Source: DATLGB01 sp964242305 (GTDB lineage: Bacteria; Actinomycetota; Thermoleophilia; Solirubrobacterales; Solirubrobacteraceae). Taken from it: a stretch of DNA of 64,000 nt. Where the stretch lies: NCBI GenBank assembly GCA_964242305.1, contig CAXTBB010000005.1:1-64000 (forward strand), read 5' to 3'. The notes below the pieces were generated by a model, which had not been told where the DNA came from, did not search any database, and worked only from the letters and a program-made list of their open reading frames with translations. The translations under genes were made by a program, and so were the position numbers. This document shows, one piece after another, positions 59,546-64,000 of the stretch. Positions within the stretch are counted from its first letter, which is position 1. Every line of letters starts with the position of its first letter.

Positions 59546-60043
59546 ATGTCATCCCAGAGTGCATTCGATGTCAACCCGCTGGTGTCCCGATTGGTTGAGC
59601 ACGAGGGGGACTTGAGCGTGGTGCGCGGCTACGTCGGCCCCTCCAAGTCCAAGGAGAAGGTCCGGCTGTATCCGGTGCTCGGGAAGCTGACGCACTTCAT
59701 CGAGATCAACGCCGCAGACATCGTCGAGACGGCGCCGGCCCCGACCAACGTGCTTCCGCACGACGGCATCATCGCCTGGGTGCACAGCGACGCCGAGGTC
59801 GTCCTTCACGGGGACACCATCGTCACCGTGCCGGCGCGCACGCTGCGCCGCCGGGGCGGGGGAGTGGCAAGCGTGAGGGCTGACGCCGCCCCCGCGCAAG
59901 CGGCGGACTACGTCGACGTCGAACGTGGACGCCTGCGGATCAGCGTGCCCGCCGCCGCTGAGATCAGAAGTGACTGCGAGGTGTGCGCGTCGTGCGGCCC
60001 GTGCTCGAGCTGCAGTGGCGTCTGCCAGTCCGGTCCGGCGTGA
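59546..60043 (+). CDS. Unknown protein with a cysteine-rich C-terminal tail
   Basis: The 165-residue protein matches no family I recognise. The first 90 residues look folded (LVSRLVEHEGDLSVVRGYVG, VRLYPVLGKLTHFIEINAAD, IIAWVHSDAEVVLHGDTIVT). The tail, after a charged linker, holds six cysteines in 16 residues: CEVCASCGPCSSCSGVC. Spacing of this kind suits metal binding, multiple crosslinks or a modified peptide. There is no signal peptide. A good purine-rich site (GGGAAACGGAGA) precedes the ATG. The GRDP-like gene begins eight bases later and is probably co-translated. Confidence 0.6.
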   Translation: MSSQSAFDVNPLVSRLVEHEGDLSVVRGYVGPSKSKEKVRLYPVLGKLTHFIEINAADIVETAPAPTNVLPHDGIIAWVHSDAEVVLHGDTIVTVPARTLRRRGGGVASVRADAAPAQAADYVDVERGRLRISVPAAAEIRSDCEVCASCGPCSSCSGVCQSGPA

Positions 60044-60050
60044 GCTGAGC

Positions 60051-60740
60051 GTGCACGCGACGCCGGTCGGCCACCCCGCCCCGGCGGACGCGAGCGACTT
60101 CCGCAGCGCGCTGGAGTTCGAGGCGCCGTACCTCATCGAGAAGCTCGTTAAGGACCACATCGTCGGGAGCGCGACGGAGGCGGAGGCGCTGTTCGACGAG
60201 GTCAAGCGGTACCTCGTGCTCACCCGCATGGACCGTGACGTGGCGTGGCAGATGTCCTCGACGCGCGTCGACGAGGTCTGGCACCAGTTCGTCCTCTTCA
60301 CCCGGGAGTACGCGCAGTTCTGCGACGAGCACCTCGGCGGCTTCGCCCACCACCGTCCGAGCAACGCGCCCGAGCTGCCGTCGACGCCTCGGCGGGCGCC
60401 GCCGACCTTCGCTTCGTTCGGCGCGCGGTATCGCGAGGTGTTCGGACGCGAGCTTCCGCCCTGCTGGCAGGACGAGCACAGCGTCGGGCTCACGAGCCGG
60501 CTCGCGCACCGCGGTGCCAGCAGGCTCGAGGTGTCCGAGCAGGCGGGACGGGTGTCGCTGGTCGATCACCACGGGGTGGTGAAGTTCTCGGTCGATGACC
60601 TCGCGAGCGAGGCGGTGACGTTCATCGCGACGACCGGCGCGTTCTACGTCCGCGAGCTTCCGGGAGACCTCACCGACGAGGAGCGGATCGCGATCGCCGC
60701 GACGCTCGTGCAGCAACGCATCCTGCGGGTCGCGTCCTAG
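60051..60740 (+). CDS. GRDP/DUF1399-like protein of unknown function
   Basis: The 229-residue protein starts with GTG at 60051, seven bases after the previous stop. It has the helical block LIEKLVKDHIVGSATEAEAL, then STRVDEVWHQFVLFTREYAQ and FCDEHLGGFAHHRPS. The WHxF...YxxFC...HH pattern is that of glycine-rich-domain (DUF1399-like) proteins. The histidines and cysteine look like a metal site, but no activity is established. The C-terminal 90 residues (LEVSEQAGRVSLVDHHGVVK, ITDEERIAIAAT-like end) form a second small domain. With the upstream cysteine-tail gene it makes a two-gene unit. Confidence 0.6.
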   Translation: MHATPVGHPAPADASDFRSALEFEAPYLIEKLVKDHIVGSATEAEALFDEVKRYLVLTRMDRDVAWQMSSTRVDEVWHQFVLFTREYAQFCDEHLGGFAHHRPSNAPELPSTPRRAPPTFASFGARYREVFGRELPPCWQDEHSVGLTSRLAHRGASRLEVSEQAGRVSLVDHHGVVKFSVDDLASEAVTFIATTGAFYVRELPGDLTDEERIAIAATLVQQRILRVAS

Positions 60741-61798
60741 CGCAACGGGAACTCCAGTCCGACCCGCTCCCACTGCTCGCGCACCCGGCGCAACGCCGGC
60801 TCGGCGCGCTCCATCCAGTGATCATGCACAGCGTGAGGCTCGCGGACGTGCAGCGGTTCGATCACGGCGCCCGCCGCGCCGAAGCGTCGTGCCTCCGCGC
60901 GGGCACGCCGCCGGTAGCTGTCCGCGCCGTAGGCCACCACGTCGTGCGTGCGAGCCAGCGACGGAACGGCCATCGCCATGCGCACGTGGAAGTTCTCCCA
61001 GTAGCGGAGGTAGGCGTCGAAGTAATCCATCGCCGCGATGTCGGAGCGGGTGTGCCCGAGCTCGCTCAACTCCCTCGCGCAGAACCGCTCGATGTTCGAC
61101 CGAGCGGCGAAGCGTCCGTCGGCGGGCAGTCCTCCGCCGGTCTCGTAGGTGGATACGCAGGCGGGCACCGGATGCCGAACGGTGACCAGCACCTCGGTCA
61201 GGGGGCCGAGCGCCGCGTGGACCACGCCCGCCGCGTAGACGGCCTTGGTCATCTTCTTGGGGACGACGACCCGGCCGTCGTGCGGAGTGGCGGCGCCGAA
61301 GAAGAGCTCGACCATCGTGAGGTACTCGGCGAGCGTCTGCATGGTCTTCGTCCAGCCGTTGCCGGACGGGCCGAACCGCCACGGGCCGGCGTCGGGAAAC
61401 CCGTCGTGACCCAGCACCGCCGGAATCGTTATCGGGTCGTGCCCGAGCGCCCGCAGGAGCTGCTTGGTCATGTACTTGCCGCCGCTGCGCGGCACGCCGA
61501 CGACCAGCAGGAAGCGGAACCTGTCGTGAACGGTCCGCAGCGCGGCCGCGTCCCCGATCAGCAGCGCGACGAACAGCTCGAACGCTCGCGAGACGTGGGT
61601 CACACCCTCCTCGCTGTCGAGCACCTGGTCGGCGTCCTCGGAGCTCGGACCACCGCCGATCGCCCGCACCCGCTCCCGGCCGTGCTCCGCCCAGCTGGAC
61701 CCGTCGAAGGGCTCCCCCGCGATCCACTGCCTCAGAAACTCGACGAACTCCCTCGACGGCGGAAGCACGTCGTCGGTCAAGGTGATCCGCACACTCAT
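60737..61798 (-). CDS. Sulfotransferase-like P-loop protein
   Basis: The 353-residue protein has a 5'-phosphosulfate-binding type loop, FLLVVGVPRSGGKYMTKQLL (GxPRSGGxxxxK), at about residue 102, and a downstream VLVTVRHPVPACVSTYETGG matching the 3'-phosphate loop (RxP...S). The N-terminal 100 residues are helical and specific to this group. It would transfer sulfate from PAPS to a hydroxyl or amine; the acceptor is unknown. The ATG at 61798 overlaps the divergent methyltransferase start region, so GTG or ATG choices on one side may be wrong. It is convergent with the GRDP-like gene, overlapping by four bases. Confidence 0.78.
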   Translation of the reverse strand: MSVRITLTDDVLPPSREFVEFLRQWIAGEPFDGSSWAEHGRERVRAIGGGPSSEDADQVLDSEEGVTHVSRAFELFVALLIGDAAALRTVHDRFRFLLVVGVPRSGGKYMTKQLLRALGHDPITIPAVLGHDGFPDAGPWRFGPSGNGWTKTMQTLAEYLTMVELFFGAATPHDGRVVVPKKMTKAVYAAGVVHAALGPLTEVLVTVRHPVPACVSTYETGGGLPADGRFAARSNIERFCARELSELGHTRSDIAAMDYFDAYLRYWENFHVRMAMAVPSLARTHDVVAYGADSYRRRARAEARRFGAAGAVIEPLHVREPHAVHDHWMERAEPALRRVREQWERVGLEFPLR

Positions 61799-61802
61799 GA
61801 CG

Positions 61803-62447
61803 ATGGATGATCTCGACTTCTGGAAGGACGCGTGGGACGCAGGGATCGTCGCGGACCGGTCGGGGCGCGTCGACGTCACGCTCGACCTGCACTGGCCGTC
61901 CCTGGAAGTCGCACCCGGAAGCCGCGTGCTCGTACCGCTGTCCGGCACGACCGCCGATCTCGCCTGGCTGGTGGCGAACGGCGTCGCTCCAGTCGGCGTC
62001 GAGATCTCGCCGATCGCGTGCCGGGACTTCTTCGCCGAGCGCGGCGTCGTCCCCGGCAAGGTCGTCGACGGGCCGTTCGTGCGGTGGCGGGGCGCCGGCG
62101 TCACGATCCTCCAGGGGGACTTCTTCGATCTCGAGGACCGCTACGACGCGGCCGTCGACCGCGGCGCGCTGGTCGCGGTGTCGCCGGCCACCAGGACGGC
62201 GTACGTCCAGCACCTCAACGCACGCCTGGAGCCGAACGCACCGATCTTGCTCGTGGTCCTCGAGTTCGACCAGACCCGCCACAGCGGACCGCCCCATGCG
62301 ATCTTCCCCGACGAGGTCCAACGGCTGTTCCCCGGCGCCGTCCCGCTCGGGCGAGGCCCGCTGCAGCGTCGCAGATGGCATCGCATCGGCGGGGCCGACG
62401 CGGTGGTCTGGGCGGCGAGACGTCCACCTGGTCAGCCGAGCACGTAG
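61803..62447 (+). CDS. TPMT-like S-methyltransferase
   Basis: The 214-residue protein has the thiopurine methyltransferase layout: MDDLDFWKDAWDAG (W-rich start), SRVLVPLSGTTADLAWLVAN as SAM motif I, GVAPVGVEISPIACRDFFAE, ILQGDFFDLEDRYDAAVDRG and LEFDQTRHSGPPHAIFPDEV. Bacterial relatives methylate thiols, selenium or tellurium oxyanions and other small nucleophiles. ATG at 61803 is chosen by family start; in-frame ATGs at 61797 and 61782 lie in or over the divergent sulfotransferase start. It ends 11 bases before the convergent FAD oxidoreductase stop. Confidence 0.82.
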   Translation: MDDLDFWKDAWDAGIVADRSGRVDVTLDLHWPSLEVAPGSRVLVPLSGTTADLAWLVANGVAPVGVEISPIACRDFFAERGVVPGKVVDGPFVRWRGAGVTILQGDFFDLEDRYDAAVDRGALVAVSPATRTAYVQHLNARLEPNAPILLVVLEFDQTRHSGPPHAIFPDEVQRLFPGAVPLGRGPLQRRRWHRIGGADAVVWAARRPPGQPST

Positions 62448-62458
62448 ATCAGCCGACC

Positions 62459-63781
62459 TCAGCCCACCGCCGGCGCGCCGAGGAGCTCCGCGACCACGTC
62501 CCGAGCGGTCTCGGCGCAGGACTGCGTGCCGCCGCTGCCGTAGTCGCGCACCCCGTCGCCGACGTTGAACAGGTTGTCCAGCGGCGTCGCACGGGGCATC
62601 TCGTACCCCGAGAGCGCGCGCTGGGCGGGCCAGTCGTCGCGCATGACCCGCGCGTCGATCACCTCCGCCGCAGCCATGCCCGGCAGTTCTGTGCGGAGCT
62701 CCTCGAGTGCCGCGTCGAACTCCGCCTCGGCGTCGAAGTCACCCACGGCGGGACGGGGCACGGCGTAGACGACGGTGAGGTGCTTGCCCTCGGGTGCCAG
62801 CTCCGGGCACGTCGCGGTCAGGTTCCCGGCGTTGCAGACCCGTTCGGTATCGGAGAAGACGACGAGGCCGGGACAGTCGAGCAGTGGCTCGTCGGACGCC
62901 ACGTGGATGATGAAGTTGGCGGTGGGCTTGGCCAGTCGCCGGATGGAGGCGACGTAGTCCTCGCCGAGCACCTGCTCACCGACCAGGCCGATCGTGGCCA
63001 CCGGTCCGACGTTGGAGATGACGGCGCCGCAGCTGATCTCGACGATCTCCCCGTTGCGACGAACGGTGGCGCCCGTGACCCGGCCGTCCTCACCATGCAG
63101 GGCGGTCACCTCGCTGTCGAGCCAGACCTCGCCGCCGTCGCGCTCGACCACGTCGGCCAGTGCCCGGCACACACCGACGGTGCCTTGCGGATGGAAGCCG
63201 AACCGCCGGAACGCGCCCTTCTCCATGAAGTACGTCAGGAAGGCGCGCGCGGGGATCTCGTCGGCGTTGACGGCGAAGATGGCGGCCGCGAGGTTGCGGA
63301 AGAGGCGATGGACCGTCTGGTTGGAGGTCGCACCGCCGATCCACTGCTCGAGGGTCTGCTGATCCTCCGGGTACTCGCCCCTGCGCGCACTCCCGAGCTG
63401 CGTGAGCACCTTGGCGCCGCGCTTGGTGATCTTGTCGAGCAGGAACGCCCAGCCCCCCTTGGCCGGATTGACGGTCTTGCCCTTGACCCGGAACACGTTC
63501 GCGGGCTCGGGGTACCGCAGGTCGAGCGAGATCCCGAGGTCGGTGAACGTCTCCTCCATCGCGCCGCTGTGCTCGATCGCGACCGCGCCGATGTTGATCG
63601 TGTATCCGTCCTTGACGAACGAGGAGGCGCGGCCACCCACTGCGCTTTCGCGCTCGATCAGGAGCGGCTTCTGACCAGCCGCGGCCAGGCGTGCGGCCGC
63701 GCACACCCCGCCCATCCCGGCGCCCACGACGACGACGTTGCGGTGGTCGGCCATCGTCGCGGAGACCGGGACCGTTCTCAT
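62459..63781 (-). CDS. FAD-dependent oxidoreductase (CrtI/phytoene-desaturase-like)
   Basis: The 440-residue protein has an N-terminal FAD-binding Rossmann motif (NVVVVGAGMGGVCAAARLAA), followed by GQKPLLIERESAVGGRASSF, the pattern of CrtI/amine-oxidase-type flavoproteins. The C-terminal FAD motif is NLFNVGDGVRDYGSGGTQ. In between, AAAIFAVNADEIPARAFLTY and VGVCRALADVV suit the substrate domain. Family members desaturate or isomerise carotenoids and other polyenes or oxidise amines; this one is not a clear phytoene desaturase. An excellent ribosome-binding site (AGAGGAGAAA) precedes the ATG at 63781. A palindromic operator lies about 50 bases upstream. Confidence 0.82.
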   Translation of the reverse strand: MRTVPVSATMADHRNVVVVGAGMGGVCAAARLAAAGQKPLLIERESAVGGRASSFVKDGYTINIGAVAIEHSGAMEETFTDLGISLDLRYPEPANVFRVKGKTVNPAKGGWAFLLDKITKRGAKVLTQLGSARRGEYPEDQQTLEQWIGGATSNQTVHRLFRNLAAAIFAVNADEIPARAFLTYFMEKGAFRRFGFHPQGTVGVCRALADVVERDGGEVWLDSEVTALHGEDGRVTGATVRRNGEIVEISCGAVISNVGPVATIGLVGEQVLGEDYVASIRRLAKPTANFIIHVASDEPLLDCPGLVVFSDTERVCNAGNLTATCPELAPEGKHLTVVYAVPRPAVGDFDAEAEFDAALEELRTELPGMAAAEVIDARVMRDDWPAQRALSGYEMPRATPLDNLFNVGDGVRDYGSGGTQSCAETARDVVAELLGAPAVG

Positions 63782-63828
63782 CGTGCTTTCTCCTCTGACT
63801 GGGAACCCTCGGCGGCGATACTACTCAG

Positions 63829-63847
63829 TTCGTACACGTTGTACGAA
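63829..63847. promoter_or_regulatory. Perfect palindromic operator upstream of the FAD oxidoreductase
   Basis: TTCGTACA (63829-63836), CGT, TGTACGAA (63840-63847) is a perfect 8+8 inverted repeat, typical of TetR-family operators. On the reverse strand TAGTAT lies just downstream as a possible -10, so the palindrome would overlap the -35 region. The regulator gene is not in the window. Confidence 0.65.
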
Positions 63848-63933
63848 CACAGCGCTTGGGCGCTCTGTCCGCGAGGCGGGCGGATCCTCGGGTAGCGGCG
63901 CAACACGCGGAACACCGCGAAGACGTCCGTTCC

Positions 63934-64000
63934 CTAGCGCGTCCACCGCTTCGAGCGGACGAGGGCGGCGGTTGCCGCGCGTGCGCGTTCCACGACCGCC
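63934..64000 (-). CDS. 3' end of an unidentified reverse-strand gene
   Basis: The reverse strand reads AVVERARAATAALVRSKRWT then R and a TAG stop at 63934-63936, open to the right edge of the window. Codon choice is GC-rich at third positions, consistent with coding. About 22 codons are too few to name a family. The gap to the FAD oxidoreductase start (63782-63933) carries the palindrome. Confidence 0.4.
   Translation of the reverse strand, partial: AVVERARAATAALVRSKRWTR

Overview
The window is very GC-rich, densely packed DNA with GTG and ATG starts and many 1 to 4 base gene overlaps. It looks like chromosome of a monoderm actinobacterium, most plausibly class Thermoleophilia (Solirubrobacter, Conexibacter or Patulibacter relatives). 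That placement is inferred from gene content (DUF3494 and WxL-like surface proteins, Mop-domain proteins, many GGDEF/EAL proteins), not from a marker gene. There are no rRNA or tRNA genes, insertion sequences or CRISPR arrays that I can see.

Left edge (1-3.5 kb): a reverse-strand cytochrome P450 fragment is joined abruptly near position 210 to a 5'-truncated alpha/beta-hydrolase gene, so the first 200 bases may be a misjoin or a real breakpoint. A drug/metabolite exporter and a YaaA-family gene follow. At 3.3-11.1 kb one leftward operon encodes a tungstate/molybdate-type ABC uptake system: a TupA-like binding protein, two permeases, one ATPase, a small Mop protein and an HTH-Mop regulator. 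It also carries an ExbB/TolQ-like proton channel, an ExbD-like DUF2149 protein, a PKD surface protein and a sugar-type binding lipoprotein. From 11 to 16 kb lie a nucleoside deoxyribosyltransferase, a decayed AraC/cupin pair, an SRPBCC protein, the repair genes xthA and tag, and a carotenoid oxygenase.

From 15.9 to 57.9 kb the window is dominated by cyclic di-GMP and phosphorelay signalling. It holds a doubled membrane diguanylate cyclase, a Wsp-like chemosensory operon (MCP, CheA, CheW, CheB, CheR, REC-GGDEF), a four-gene GGDEF/EAL operon, an ANTAR protein, three LuxR-type regulators, two hybrid kinases with an Hpt protein, a kinase/regulator pair next to an ABC exporter, a GGDEF-EAL protein with a sigma-like partner, a GGDEF/HD-GYP fusion and a Cache-like GGDEF protein. 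Among them are surface-protein genes: three DUF3494 proteins, an L,D-transpeptidase, and a three-gene WxL-like locus. Two leaders, at about 36.0 and 56.2 kb, match the class I c-di-GMP (GEMM-I) riboswitch consensus and precede a DUF3494 gene and the WxL-like operon. About a dozen genes share an upstream GCCGAT-type element with a candidate -35 box 15 bases further up. It resembles a FliA/sigma-28 promoter and often lies only 6 to 9 bases before the start codon. The reading that ties this together is a motility-type sigma regulon that makes c-di-GMP enzymes and c-di-GMP-gated surface proteins.

Right end (58-64 kb): a BclA-like collagen-repeat protein, a protein with a cysteine-rich tail, a GRDP-like protein, a sulfotransferase, a TPMT-like methyltransferase and a CrtI-like FAD oxidoreductase behind a perfect palindromic operator. 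The last 67 bases probably hold the 3' end of another reverse-strand gene. No gene-free stretch exceeds 300 bases; the longest (56103-56377, 35915-36129, 57851-58054) hold the leaders and promoters listed.
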